From positions 57,774 to 121,773 of the forward strand of contig JBFXEW010000014.1 of the NCBI GenBank assembly GCA_050179685.1: a stretch of 64,000 nucleotides of DNA. Reading direction: 5' to 3'. Both the position numbers and the translations under genes were made by a program. A model generated the notes under the pieces. That model was not told where the DNA came from. It worked only from the letters and a program-made list of their open reading frames with translations, and searched no databases. Origin of the DNA: GWE2-40-63 sp050179685. Lineage in GTDB: Bacteria > Bacteroidota > Bacteroidia > Bacteroidales > SZUA-534. Below, in pieces: positions 1 through 8,162 of the stretch (its first letter is position 1; the number at the start of each line of letters is the position of its first letter).

Positions 1-2
1 CT

Positions 3-350
3 TTGGGAACTATTGGTGGTATTCCTCGCGTTCTGGATGCCGGACAGTGCAACGACTCGTATTCATTGGCCGTGATTGCTTTAAAGTTAAAAGAAGTCTT
101 TGAACTAAACGATATTAACGAATTACCCATTGCGTACAATATAGCATGGTATGAGCAAAAAGCCGTTATTGTTTTGTTGGCACTTTTACATTTAGGCGTT
201 AAAAACATTCATTTGGGACCCACTCTTCCGGCATTTTTATCGCCCAATGTGGCAAAGATATTGGTTGAGAATTTTGGTATTGGTGGAATTACCAGTGTTA
301 GCAGCGATTTGGCTATGTTTATGGAAGATAAAAACATTCCGGTGAACTAA
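3..350 (+). CDS. hcp: Hydroxylamine reductase / hybrid cluster protein, C-terminal part
   Basis: Partial gene running off the left edge; only the last 115 or so codons are present, so the first residue shown is not the true start. Hcp carries a cubane cluster and a hybrid Fe-S-O cluster and reduces NO or hydroxylamine in the cytoplasm of anaerobes under nitrosative stress. The visible part matches the family closely: the segment IGGIPRVLDAGQCNDSYSLA holds a cysteine ligand of the hybrid cluster, and NIAWYEQKAV holds the glutamate ligand and neighbouring lysine. The LGVKNIHLGPTLPAFLSP block is also characteristic. The gene ends in a clear hairpin terminator. Family identification is very safe; the physiological substrate in this organism is inferred. 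Confidence 0.95.
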   Translation: MGTIGGIPRVLDAGQCNDSYSLAVIALKLKEVFELNDINELPIAYNIAWYEQKAVIVLLALLHLGVKNIHLGPTLPAFLSPNVAKILVENFGIGGITSVSSDLAMFMEDKNIPVN

Positions 351-355
351 TTTTT

Positions 356-393
356 AAAAGCACCCTACATTAAAAACGGTTGGGTGCTTTTTT
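356..393 (+). terminator. Rho-independent terminator after hcp
   Basis: Inverted repeat AAAAGCACCC (356-365) / GGGTGCTTTT (382-391) with a 16-base loop and a run of T directly after, six bases past the hcp stop codon. Confidence 0.85.
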
Positions 394-568
394 AAGTTCT
401 TAATTGTTAGTAAGTTTTTTCATATTGTTTGTCATTGAAAATGTAGCGATTATCACTTTTAGTTTATGTCAATAAGGGTCAGATTGAACCACTTTTATTG
501 AAAATTGTTATTTATACAGCACACAATGGAAAGGCAAAGCAATAACTAATTTTTTATAAGGTGGTTTT

Positions 569-886
569 ATGAATCAGATAATTCGCACAAATAGTAATGG
601 TCAACTTTTGTACAACGCTTTACAAAAGGAATTTACTGTGGAATTTGGGAACGTTTATTTCAAATTGCCCGAAGAAGATTATCTGTTATTCGAGAAACAA
701 TTGAATAACCTATCGAACGATTATTCCATGTATAGTTCGGGACAAAAAATAATGGTTCCGGTTGCCAAAACCGAAATAAATCTGATGCTTACACCTGAAG
801 AATTGATTAGCTTAAAAAATCTTTTTGGAATGGAAATAGAACAATTAAAAGCATTTAAATTAAAGATAAATTATTCAATGAATTAA
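569..886 (+). CDS. Small hypothetical protein (105 aa)
   Basis: Not recognised with certainty. A soluble protein with no signal peptide or membrane segment. It follows the pattern of small Bacteroidota proteins (DUF6686-like, unsure) in which a first half reading 'GNVYFKLPEEDYLLFEKQL' is followed by 'VPVAKTEINLMLTPEELISLKNLF', an alternation of short strands and helices. The CxxC pair often seen at the start of that family is missing here; there is no cysteine at all. It stands alone, with terminators on both sides (356-393 upstream, 935-960 downstream), so it is probably its own transcription unit. The ATG at 569 is preceded by a purine-rich AAGGTGG, which supports this start. Confidence 0.7.
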   Translation: MNQIIRTNSNGQLLYNALQKEFTVEFGNVYFKLPEEDYLLFEKQLNNLSNDYSMYSSGQKIMVPVAKTEINLMLTPEELISLKNLFGMEIEQLKAFKLKINYSMN

Positions 887-934
887 AGCCTTTGGCGAGG
901 TTAATTTTTATGGGTTTATTTAATGTGTTTGTTT

Positions 935-960
935 AAGAGCTGGTTTTAACCGGCTCTTTT
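935..960 (+). terminator. Rho-independent terminator after the 105-aa gene
   Basis: AAGAGCTGG (935-943) pairs with CCGGCTCTT (950-958) allowing one G-T pair, with a 6-base loop and a T-rich tail. Confidence 0.8.
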
Positions 961-1082
961 TCTTTTTATTACAACACTGTTTTGGTGTAAGTTGTCATTT
1001 GATAATAAAAAAATTGTACAATTTCAATTGCGCAGTTACCATACCAACACCCTATTTTTCTTAAACGGGTTTTAAAGGAATG

Positions 1083-1090
1083 TATCTTTG
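1083..1090 (+). promoter_or_regulatory. Bacteroidota -7 box for the NifX-like gene
   Basis: TATCTTTG matches TAnnTTTG exactly and lies 28 bases before the ATG at 1119. Because the box sits inside the longer open frame beginning at 1080, it rules out that earlier start. Confidence 0.65.
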
Positions 1091-1118
1091 CATCGTTAAT
1101 AATAAAACAAAAATAGCG

Positions 1119-1454
1119 ATGACTAAAGTGGCAATTCCTATCGAAAAAGATTGTTTAAGCACACATTTTGGAATGTGTAGCCACTACGCAGTTTTTACCA
1201 TCGAAAAATCGAAAGTGGTTGATAAAACTAAGGTAAAACCTGATTTTACCGCTATCGAAGAATTTCCACAATGGCTTAAAAGTATGGGTGTAACCGATGT
1301 GGTAACCTATAAAATAAATCCGGTATTAATTCCCGAGTTTATTAAAAGCAAAATCAATGTTTTTGTAGGAACCAATCAGATTGCCCCCGATTTGTTGATA
1401 GCCGATTACATTAATGGCAAGTTAAAATCGAACGAAGACATTTTAAATAGTTAA
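1119..1454 (+). CDS. NifX/NifB-C-terminal family (dinitrogenase FeMo-cofactor-type) protein
   Basis: A 111-residue single-domain protein of the dinitrogenase iron-molybdenum cofactor biosynthesis family (NifX/NafY/NifB C-terminus), an RNase-H-like fold that binds and carries metal-sulfur clusters. Visible signs are the opening MTKVAIPIEKDCLSTHFGMCSHYAVF, where the family has a conserved 'HFG' and 'F' pair, and the later VTDVVTYKINPVLIPEF segment. No nitrogenase genes are in the window, so nitrogen fixation should not be inferred; stand-alone members are common in anaerobes and their cargo is mostly unknown. The start at 1119 is preferred over 1080 because of the -7 box. It lies 32 bases before the thioredoxin-like gene, probably in the same transcript, which hints at redox or cluster handling. 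Confidence 0.85.
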   Translation: MTKVAIPIEKDCLSTHFGMCSHYAVFTIEKSKVVDKTKVKPDFTAIEEFPQWLKSMGVTDVVTYKINPVLIPEFIKSKINVFVGTNQIAPDLLIADYINGKLKSNEDILNS

Positions 1455-1486
1455 CATATATTTATTAATTTAAAACTAAAATAACC

Positions 1487-1831
1487 ATGCAGTTACAAAC
1501 CAATTTAACACATTTGATTACAGCCGCTGATCACAAAAAAACATTAGAAGAAAACGAGAATGTAATGGTATGCTGTGGACGTATGGGTCCAATGTGTATC
1601 CCAGTTTACGAAGCTATGGAGGAACTTGAAGACGAATATACCAATGTAAAATTTGCCGATATGTTGTTTGATAGCCCCGAAGCTCACGTTATCCGCAATG
1701 CTCCTGAATGCTCTGGCTTTATGGGATTACCTTTTGTAGTATATTACAAAAACGGAAAAGCCGTTCACGCATCGAGCAGCATTTTAACTCCCGAGCAAAT
1801 TAAGCAGGTGCTCGACTCTAAATTATCGTAA
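1487..1831 (+). CDS. Atypical thioredoxin-family protein with CCGRMGPMC site
   Basis: A 114-residue cytoplasmic thioredoxin-fold protein without signal peptide. Instead of the usual WCGPC, the position after the second strand reads VMVCCGRMGPMCIPVYEAME, so the two candidate redox cysteines are separated by six residues (or the site uses the CC pair). The cis-proline region is normal (FMGLPFVVYYKNGK), and a further cysteine lies in NAPECSGFMG. Similar 'CCGRMGPMC' proteins occur in anaerobes next to thioredoxin reductases. It sits between the NifX-like gene (32 bases upstream) and trxB (113 bases downstream), so it is a plausible dedicated partner of that reductase. Fold assignment is firm; the partner relation is inferred from position. 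Confidence 0.85.
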   Translation: MQLQTNLTHLITAADHKKTLEENENVMVCCGRMGPMCIPVYEAMEELEDEYTNVKFADMLFDSPEAHVIRNAPECSGFMGLPFVVYYKNGKAVHASSSILTPEQIKQVLDSKLS

Positions 1832-1944
1832 TCCAACTTTTATCGACATAAGTAGAATGCAGTTAGCCAAACTTTGCAGGTTTCAATTTGGAACCTGCAA
1901 AGGACTGCAACTTTTTTAGTCAATAAAAATCCAAGCATTGAACT

Positions 1945-2868
1945 ATGAATAATCAAATATACGATGTTATAGTTCTGGGAGCTGGTCCGGCCGGATTGGC
2001 AGCAGGCATTTATGCGTCGCGTGCTAAGCTAAGCACTTTAATAATAAACGAGGGCGCTGTGGGTGGACAGTTAACCCTGACTGAAGAAATTGCCAATTAT
2101 CCCGGTGTAGAAACAACCAGTGGATACCAATTGGTTACCACCATGAAAAAACAGGCCAAAGAGTTTGGTTGTGTAATAAAAAGCAATCGTTCCATAACAA
2201 AAATGGAACTTGAGGGCGATATAAAATCGGTTACCGTAAACGATACGGAAACTTTTCAGGGCAAAAGCATTGTTTTAGCCACGGGCGGTACTCCACGAAA
2301 TCTTGGAATTCCCGGCGAAGTAAAGTTTAAAGGACGCGGCGTATCGTATTGTGCTACCTGCGACGGTGATTTTTTTACCGGAAAAGAAGTAGTGGTGGTT
2401 GGTGGAGGAAACTCAGCACTGGAAGAAGCTGTTGCGCTCACCAAATATGCAACCAAAGTAACCATTGTTCATCAGTTCGATCATTTTCAGGCTTTTGAAT
2501 ATGCCATTCAGGAAGCTAAAGCCAATCCTAAAATTGAATTTGTGATGGAGTCGGAACCGCGTGAGATTATTGGCGATGAATCGGTCGAAGGGATTCGCGT
2601 GGAACATTTGCCCAGCGGAAAAACTACCGATATTAAAACCGACGGAATTTTTGTATTTATTGGCTATGTTCCCAATACGGAGAAAGTGAAATCGTTGGTT
2701 GACACCAACGACCGGGGCGAAATTTTAGCCGATGCTGAAATGAAAACGAATATTCCCGGCGTATTTGCTGCCGGCGACAGCATTCAAAAACGCTTTCGCC
2801 AGGTTACCACAGCAGTAGCCGATGGAACCATTGCGGCCCTTTCGGCAGCAGCTTATATAAGGAATTAA
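1945..2868 (+). CDS. trxB: Thioredoxin reductase (NADPH, FAD)
   Basis: A 307-residue, low-molecular-weight thioredoxin reductase, full length for the family. The N-terminal FAD-binding motif is VLGAGPAGLAAGIYASRA; the redox-active disulfide is SYCATCDGDFF in the middle of the protein; the NADPH-binding motif follows as VVVVGGGNSALEEA; the C-terminal FAD segment is GVFAAGDSIQKRFRQVTTAVADG. It reduces thioredoxins in the cytoplasm. Its nearest upstream neighbour is the CCGRMGPMC thioredoxin-like protein, which is the obvious candidate substrate, although a conventional thioredoxin elsewhere could equally be served. A hairpin terminator closes the gene. Confident. Confidence 0.95.
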   Translation: MNNQIYDVIVLGAGPAGLAAGIYASRAKLSTLIINEGAVGGQLTLTEEIANYPGVETTSGYQLVTTMKKQAKEFGCVIKSNRSITKMELEGDIKSVTVNDTETFQGKSIVLATGGTPRNLGIPGEVKFKGRGVSYCATCDGDFFTGKEVVVVGGGNSALEEAVALTKYATKVTIVHQFDHFQAFEYAIQEAKANPKIEFVMESEPREIIGDESVEGIRVEHLPSGKTTDIKTDGIFVFIGYVPNTEKVKSLVDTNDRGEILADAEMKTNIPGVFAAGDSIQKRFRQVTTAVADGTIAALSAAAYIRN

Positions 2869-2916
2869 TAACAAACCATATAGTGTGTCGGATTCTTATC
2901 CGGCATTTCATTAAGG

Positions 2917-2956
2917 GTACAATGGCTTTGAGGGTTAGCCGTTGTGCTCTTTTTTA
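2917..2956 (+). terminator. Rho-independent terminator after trxB
   Basis: GTACAATGGCT (2917-2927) pairs along its full length with AGCCGTTGTGC (2937-2947) allowing G-U pairs, followed by CTC and a run of T. Confidence 0.75.
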
Positions 2957-3025
2957 TTTATCTGCTTATTAAACAACTAATATATAATTACTGAGCGAGT
3001 TCGCCATTTTTTTGCTGAAAACCAT

Positions 3026-3033
3026 TATTTTTG
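3026..3033 (+). promoter_or_regulatory. Bacteroidota -7 box for yebC
   Basis: TATTTTTG fits TAnnTTTG and lies 38 bases before the yebC ATG. No clear -33 TTTG at the usual spacing was seen. Confidence 0.55.
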
Positions 3034-3071
3034 CATCACTAAAATAAATGAATTAACATAATAAATATACA

Positions 3072-3779
3072 ATGGGACGCGCGTTTGAATATAGAAAAGC
3101 AGCAAAGATGAAGCGTTGGGATAAGATGTCGAAGATATTCCCAAAACTAGGTAAAGCAATTACAGTAGCAGCAAAAGAGGGTGGACCCGATCCGGAAACA
3201 AATCCTAAATTGCGTACAGCAATTCAAAATGCCAAGGCACAGAATATGCCGAAAGACAATATTGAAAATGCCATTAAACGTGCTGCAGGAAAAGATGGTG
3301 CCGTTTATATTGAAATGAGTATCGAGGGTAAAGGCCCGCATGGGGTATTGGTTTTTGTTGATTGCATGACCGATAATACGACCCGCACCACAGCCAATGT
3401 GAAATCGTATTTTAACAAAGCCGGAGGAAGCCAGTCGCCCAATGGTTCGCTTGAGTTTATGTTTAACCGAAAAACGGTAATTGAATTTGAGAAACCTGAA
3501 GGAATGGATCTTGAGGAATTGGAATTAGAATTGATTGATGCTGGTTTGGAAGAGGTTGACGAAAACGAAGGTACGGTTTACGTTTATGGTGATTACACCA
3601 ACTTTGGTTCGTTAACTCATGCTTTTGAACAAAAAGGATTGGAGGTAAAAGCTACTTTGCAGCGGATTCCAACTTCGCCGGTTGAGTTTACTGAAGAACA
3701 ACTGGAAGACATTGAAAAGTTTCTTGACCGGATGGAAGACGACGACGATGTACAAGCGGTTTATACCAATATTGCATAA
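3072..3779 (+). CDS. YebC/PmpR family transcription/translation factor
   Basis: A 235-residue member of the YebC/PmpR (TACO1) family, DNA-binding regulators that have more recently been linked to easing ribosome stalling at proline runs. The diagnostic start MGRAFEYRKAAKMKRWDKMSKIFPKLGKAI is present (many family members read MAGHSKW at this point), followed by the PKDNIENAIKRAAG segment and the acidic middle domain LEELELELIDAGLEEVDENEG. Length matches the family. It is transcribed alone, from a -7 box at 3026-3033 to a terminator at 3802-3829. Family assignment is safe; which function dominates here cannot be told from sequence. Confidence 0.95.
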   Translation: MGRAFEYRKAAKMKRWDKMSKIFPKLGKAITVAAKEGGPDPETNPKLRTAIQNAKAQNMPKDNIENAIKRAAGKDGAVYIEMSIEGKGPHGVLVFVDCMTDNTTRTTANVKSYFNKAGGSQSPNGSLEFMFNRKTVIEFEKPEGMDLEELELELIDAGLEEVDENEGTVYVYGDYTNFGSLTHAFEQKGLEVKATLQRIPTSPVEFTEEQLEDIEKFLDRMEDDDDVQAVYTNIA

Positions 3780-3801
3780 TATTCTTTAAGAAAATTTTCA
3801 G

Positions 3802-3829
3802 AGGCCTGGATTTTTCCGGGCCTTTTATT
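3802..3829 (+). terminator. Terminator after yebC
   Basis: AGGCCTGG (3802-3809) pairs with CCGGGCCT (3816-3823) with one G-T pair, followed by TTTTATTTTT. It lies against the end of the convergent kinase gene and may serve that strand poorly because the left flank is not T-rich in reverse. Confidence 0.7.
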
Positions 3830-6800
3830 TTTCCTGCTCAGGATTTATTGGAATGGTAAAATAAAAGGTAGAACCCATTCCCGGAACCGACTGTACCCAG
3901 ATATTTCCACCCATCATAGTTATCAGGTTTTTAGCTATGGCTAAACCTAAACCACCACCACGGTAAGGGTTTGTGTCGCTATTGTCGGCTTTATAAAAGC
4001 GGTCGAAGATTTGTTCAATTTGTTTTGGTTCAATACCAATTCCGGTGTCGTTTACGGTAAAAATCACATAATTCTGATCTTTTTTAAACGATAAGGTAAC
4101 CTGGCCAACACGCGTGTATTTGATGCCATTATCAATTAAATGGGCAATAATTTGTTTGAGTCGTAAGGAATCGGTACGAATGGTTAGCTCTTTATCAAGT
4201 TCGCTGTCGTTTAAATACAATTTTACCTGAGGTTTTTCATTAAGCTGTTTGTGCTCCTGAAAATCGGTGTAAATTGATTGAATTATTTCGCAGGCATTTA
4301 CCTCATCATAGTTTAATTCAATTTTACCTGTTTCAATCATCGAGATTTCAATAATATCGTTAAGCAGTAGTAATAAACTGTTACCATTATTGTAAATGAG
4401 TTTCAGATACTCTTTTCGATCTTTTTCATCCAACAGGTTTTGCATCAGGATTTCTGAAAACCCAATAATTGCGTTTAAGGGTGTGCGAATTTCGTGGCTC
4501 ATATTGGCTAGGAAAGCCGATTTGAGTCGGTCCGATTCCTCAGCTTTTTCTTTTGCTTCGCGGTATTGTTCGGTTCGTTTTTGAACTTTTCGTTCCAGTT
4601 CAACGGCAAAACGTTCAATTTTTGTTTTTTGAACACTTATTCTATCACGCTGGGTTTTTAGTTCTTCGTTTTGGGCATGTACTTCCTCGGTCCGTTCATT
4701 AACCAACTGTTCCAGTTTTATATTAGTCTTTTTAATGCGTTGGGTTCGTTGCCTGATATACCATAAAATCAGGATGATTAGCAGTAGTGATTCAAGTAGG
4801 TAGAACCAGGTTTGTTGATGGATGGGTGGATAAATGCGGATACACAATTCAATGGTATTATCGGCCCAGGCCATTTCATTGTTGGTTGACCGAACCTGAA
4901 GCTTGTATTTACCGGGACGTAAATTGGTGAGTGTAACCGAGTTTTGGTTTTTAAGCGGAATCCACTCCGGGGTGTTTGGTAAAATGCGGTAGGCATACCT
5001 TATTTTGCTGGCCGACAAGTAGTCGATGGCTGAGAATTCCAACTGAATGTGCTTCTCGTGATGACTAAGTTTTAAACTTTTGGTTTCAGAGACAGGTAAT
5101 TTTATTGGAACTCTTTTGTAACGTTCTGCATGGGGTTTTACTAATTGCCCGTTTAAATAAAGTTTGGTAAAGTAAATTTGTGGAGCCTGGGCGTAGCCAG
5201 CCAAAGCATCAGGGTCAAAAACTGTAATGCCATTTACTCCACCAAAAACAAATTTTCCATCGTGGGTTTCAAGTCTTGCGGGATTAAACTCATTGCTTTG
5301 CAGTCCATCGTTTACGTTGTAAATGGCTAAATCAAAAGTATGTTTGTTTAAGCGGCACATTCCTTTGTTGGTGGTAAACCATAGGTTATCTTCATGTTCA
5401 AGTATGGAATAGATAACCGAATTGGGCAAGCCATCCTTGGTATCGAAAAGTAAAGCTTTTTCGGTTTGAATGTTGAAACGAATTAATCCTTTGGGAGTAG
5501 CCAGCCATAGGTAGCCTTCGCTATCCTCATGTATTTGGTTTATTTCCGTATTTAAAAGCAGGTGTTCTGAGGTGTCATTAGTAGGATATCTGTAAAAGAG
5601 TGCTTTTTCATAATCAAAACGGAATAATCCCCTTCCGGTTCCAACCCATAATTGTTTTTTTGAATCGGAAAAAATATCCCAAACCACGTCCTGATTAAAC
5701 GATGTGGCGCTATCTGCAACATTGTTGGTGTATTGTTTGAATTGTTTTTTTGTGTAATCGTAGGTTGTCAGTCCTCCGTAGCAGCCCACCCAAATTTGAC
5801 CGTTTTTATCTTTTTCGAAAGCTAATACCTCGTTGCTGGGCAAGGTTGTGGAATCGTTTGGCCGATGATAAAAGGTGCTAAAAGTGCCCGATTCATAATC
5901 GTAAACACTGGCACCGTTGGCAAAACCCAGCCACATAAATCCGTTGTTGTCGTAAAATAAACTCCAGATGCGGTTTTCAGCAATGGTTTTATTACCGGGT
6001 CCGGCTTTAAAATTTTCAAACTCTTGTGTTTCTGGTTTAAAAACCGATAATCCGTCAAGAGTTCCAATCCAAAGGTGTTTGTTGTGATCTTCGGCTAAAC
6101 CATAAACTTCATTTCCTATTAGTGAATTTTTGTTTTTGTTATGAAAGTAATGATAAAAGCGGGTTGGAGCATCAGAAAAATAAGCAAATCCCTTGCTGTA
6201 AAACCCCAACCAAATGTTTTCCTGCCTATCTTCGAATATGGTGTAAATACGATCTTCGGGCAAGCTGTTTTTTACCAGACTATTTGCTTTAATAGTTTCC
6301 TTATTTCCTTTGTCATCTATTTTAATCAGGCCTTCGGTTATGGTGGCAATCCAAATATCGTTCGACTTATCTTTCATTAAATATGTTGCCGGAGTTAGTA
6401 TATCCTGATACAAACTAAAACTTGAATCAGGAATATGAAAACGATAAACCCCTCCGGCAGTTGCCAGCAATAAGTTGTCTTTGTCAATGGTTTTTATGTG
6501 GTTAATAATGTTGTGGGTGTAATCATCGCTTTTGTTTAGCTTATTATAGAAGGTGCTAAAGGTTTTGGTGTTTTCATTAAAACGGCTTATGCCACCGCCA
6601 TAGGTTCCAAACCAGATATGCCCCAGAGAATCTTCCTCAACACAAAGTGCAGAATAATAGGGAAACGATTTGTTTGTTTCCTTGGTACTGGGATAGCTGT
6701 CGAATGTTTTACTTTCGGGATAAAATCGGCTTACCCCGTTTAAGGCAGCAATCCAAATGGTGCTGTCGCTGCTGGTAAAAACATAGTTTAATGCATCGCC

Positions 6801-7184
6801 CACTATACCTGCAGAATCGCTATTGTTTGAAGTATAATATTCAAAAAGTTCTGTTTTTTGATTGTACACGTTTAGCCCGCCGCCACTGGTAGCAAAGTAG
6901 AGGTTGTCGTTATAATCGCCACATATTTTATAAACGGTTCCTTTATTTAGGGTGTATTGATTATTGGTTTCAGCAATAAAGGTGGTCAGGTTCTTACCAT
7001 CGAAGCGTGAAACACCATCGAACGAACTGAGCCAGATAAAACCTTTGTTGTCCTGGTAAATGCTTAGAACACTACTTTGAGGCAGACCTTCGTCAATAGT
7101 CAGGTTATAAAATTTAATAGCCTGAGCCTGACTTGCTAATACCGCCAATAGCAAAAAAATTAAAATTTGTACCTGCTTAATCAT
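3825..7184 (-). CDS. Two-component propeller sensor histidine kinase
   Basis: An 1119-residue membrane sensor. It begins with a signal peptide (MIKQVQILIFLLLAVLASQAQA), then carries about a dozen Reg_prop-type repeats of the form 'IWLGTxGGLxRFD' over residues 25-700, which fold as two periplasmic beta-propellers. A Y_Y_Y domain follows (about 715-785), then one membrane helix (about 790-812), a coiled coil, a HisKA domain with the phospho-acceptor in FLANMSHEIRTPLNAI (about 895) and a HATPase_c domain with NDTGIG and GGGLGLAIAK. The architecture resembles the hybrid two-component systems of Bacteroidota that sense glycans, but it stops after the kinase: the receiver and AraC-type DNA-binding domains are missing. 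No response regulator is adjacent, so its partner and ligand are unknown. Confidence 0.93.
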   Translation of the reverse strand: MIKQVQILIFLLLAVLASQAQAIKFYNLTIDEGLPQSSVLSIYQDNKGFIWLSSFDGVSRFDGKNLTTFIAETNNQYTLNKGTVYKICGDYNDNLYFATSGGGLNVYNQKTELFEYYTSNNSDSAGIVGDALNYVFTSSDSTIWIAALNGVSRFYPESKTFDSYPSTKETNKSFPYYSALCVEEDSLGHIWFGTYGGGISRFNENTKTFSTFYNKLNKSDDYTHNIINHIKTIDKDNLLLATAGGVYRFHIPDSSFSLYQDILTPATYLMKDKSNDIWIATITEGLIKIDDKGNKETIKANSLVKNSLPEDRIYTIFEDRQENIWLGFYSKGFAYFSDAPTRFYHYFHNKNKNSLIGNEVYGLAEDHNKHLWIGTLDGLSVFKPETQEFENFKAGPGNKTIAENRIWSLFYDNNGFMWLGFANGASVYDYESGTFSTFYHRPNDSTTLPSNEVLAFEKDKNGQIWVGCYGGLTTYDYTKKQFKQYTNNVADSATSFNQDVVWDIFSDSKKQLWVGTGRGLFRFDYEKALFYRYPTNDTSEHLLLNTEINQIHEDSEGYLWLATPKGLIRFNIQTEKALLFDTKDGLPNSVIYSILEHEDNLWFTTNKGMCRLNKHTFDLAIYNVNDGLQSNEFNPARLETHDGKFVFGGVNGITVFDPDALAGYAQAPQIYFTKLYLNGQLVKPHAERYKRVPIKLPVSETKSLKLSHHEKHIQLEFSAIDYLSASKIRYAYRILPNTPEWIPLKNQNSVTLTNLRPGKYKLQVRSTNNEMAWADNTIELCIRIYPPIHQQTWFYLLESLLLIILILWYIRQRTQRIKKTNIKLEQLVNERTEEVHAQNEELKTQRDRISVQKTKIERFAVELERKVQKRTEQYREAKEKAEESDRLKSAFLANMSHEIRTPLNAIIGFSEILMQNLLDEKDRKEYLKLIYNNGNSLLLLLNDIIEISMIETGKIELNYDEVNACEIIQSIYTDFQEHKQLNEKPQVKLYLNDSELDKELTIRTDSLRLKQIIAHLIDNGIKYTRVGQVTLSFKKDQNYVIFTVNDTGIGIEPKQIEQIFDRFYKADNSDTNPYRGGGLGLAIAKNLITMMGGNIWVQSVPGMGSTFYFTIPINPEQEK

Positions 7185-7275
7185 GTATATAAAATATCAC
7201 CCCTATTTACGGTAAACGCATTAAATAGTTTACGCTTTAATGAAAATCAGTTTTTTATATGTTTTGAATCCGTAA

Positions 7276-7283
7276 CAAAACTA
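7276..7283 (-). promoter_or_regulatory. Possible -7 box for the propeller kinase
   Basis: Reverse-strand TAGTTTTG fits TAnnTTTG, about 90 bases before the start codon at 7184, inside a 282-base gene-free gap that otherwise shows nothing recognisable. Confidence 0.35.
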
Positions 7284-7466
7284 AAATTGATTGGTGAATA
7301 TACAGGGTATTTTTGCGAAATAAAACAGAAAAGTGTTAAAATATTTCCGATTGTAATATGTTAAAAGGCTTACGAATAAGTGGAAGAGGAGCTTTTTGTG
7401 TTGTAAAATAGGTCGCAGTATTTCTATTTGTAAGCAAAGTGAACGAAAATAATTCCATTCAAGTGT

Positions 7467-8159
7467 TTAAATGTGTAAAGGAAGTTCGTGCTTTAGTTCA
7501 ATGGAGTTGGGTGTAACTTTTGCCTGAATAGCAATTACTTCAACGCCATTATTAATAGCCAGTTCAAGGGCTAATGCATAATCAGGGTCAATATTACGGG
7601 CTGGGGCAAAACCAATCACATCGCTGCGCTGAATAATGTATAGCATTACTGCCCGGTAGCCTTGCTTTTTAACTTCGATAAGGGTTTTCAAATGCTTTTG
7701 TCCACGGGTGGTTACTGCATCGGGGAAACGGGCCAGATCGCCATCTTTTAAAGTAACGTTTTTAACTTCGACAAAACATTTCTCCTGTTGGTTTTCGCAA
7801 TAAATGTCGAAGCGGCTATCGTCGAATTTAACTTCGCGTTTAACCAGTGAATATCCTTTAAGTTTTTCAATTTCCTGGTTTTTAATAGCTTCATAAGCCA
7901 AAACATTGGGCCAACTGGTATTTACCCCAACCCAGTTTTGGTTTATTCGAATCATCTCCCAGGTAAATTTGGTTTTGCGTTTGGGATCGTTTACCGGAGT
8001 CAGATAAACATCGGCTCCTGGTTCGAGACAGCTTAACATGGTTCCTGAATTGGTGCAATGGGCAACTACAGTTTCACCATTATCGAGCTGCACATCGGCT
8101 AAAAAGCGCTTGTAGCGTTTTATTAATTTTCCATGAATAAGTGGGTTGCTAAACCGCAT
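7467..8159 (-). CDS. sfsA: SfsA family DNA/RNA nuclease
   Basis: A 230-residue protein of full family length. SfsA ('sugar fermentation stimulation') has an N-terminal OB-like region and a C-terminal PD-(D/E)xK-type nuclease domain. The N-terminal signature is clear: LIHGKLIKRYKRFLADVQLDNGETVVAHCTNSGTM. The catalytic region reads DDSRFDIYC...KCFVEVKNVTL, giving the aspartate and the ExK pair, followed by the conserved FPDAVTTRGQKHL. The start codon lies 3 bases after the stop codon of the upstream lipoprotein gene, so the two are translated from one message. No link between the two functions is obvious. Confidence 0.95.
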   Translation of the reverse strand: MRFSNPLIHGKLIKRYKRFLADVQLDNGETVVAHCTNSGTMLSCLEPGADVYLTPVNDPKRKTKFTWEMIRINQNWVGVNTSWPNVLAYEAIKNQEIEKLKGYSLVKREVKFDDSRFDIYCENQQEKCFVEVKNVTLKDGDLARFPDAVTTRGQKHLKTLIEVKKQGYRAVMLYIIQRSDVIGFAPARNIDPDYALALELAINNGVEVIAIQAKVTPNSIELKHELPLHI

Positions 8160-8162
8160 GGT

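Noticed and set aside
1080..1118. Longer start of the NifX-like gene at 1080
   Set aside because: The extra residues cover the -7 box and are unlike the family start MTKVAIPI.
1119..1454. Part of a nitrogen-fixation cluster
   Set aside because: No nifH, nifD, nifK, nifE or nifN gene is present; stand-alone NifX-like proteins are common in anaerobes.
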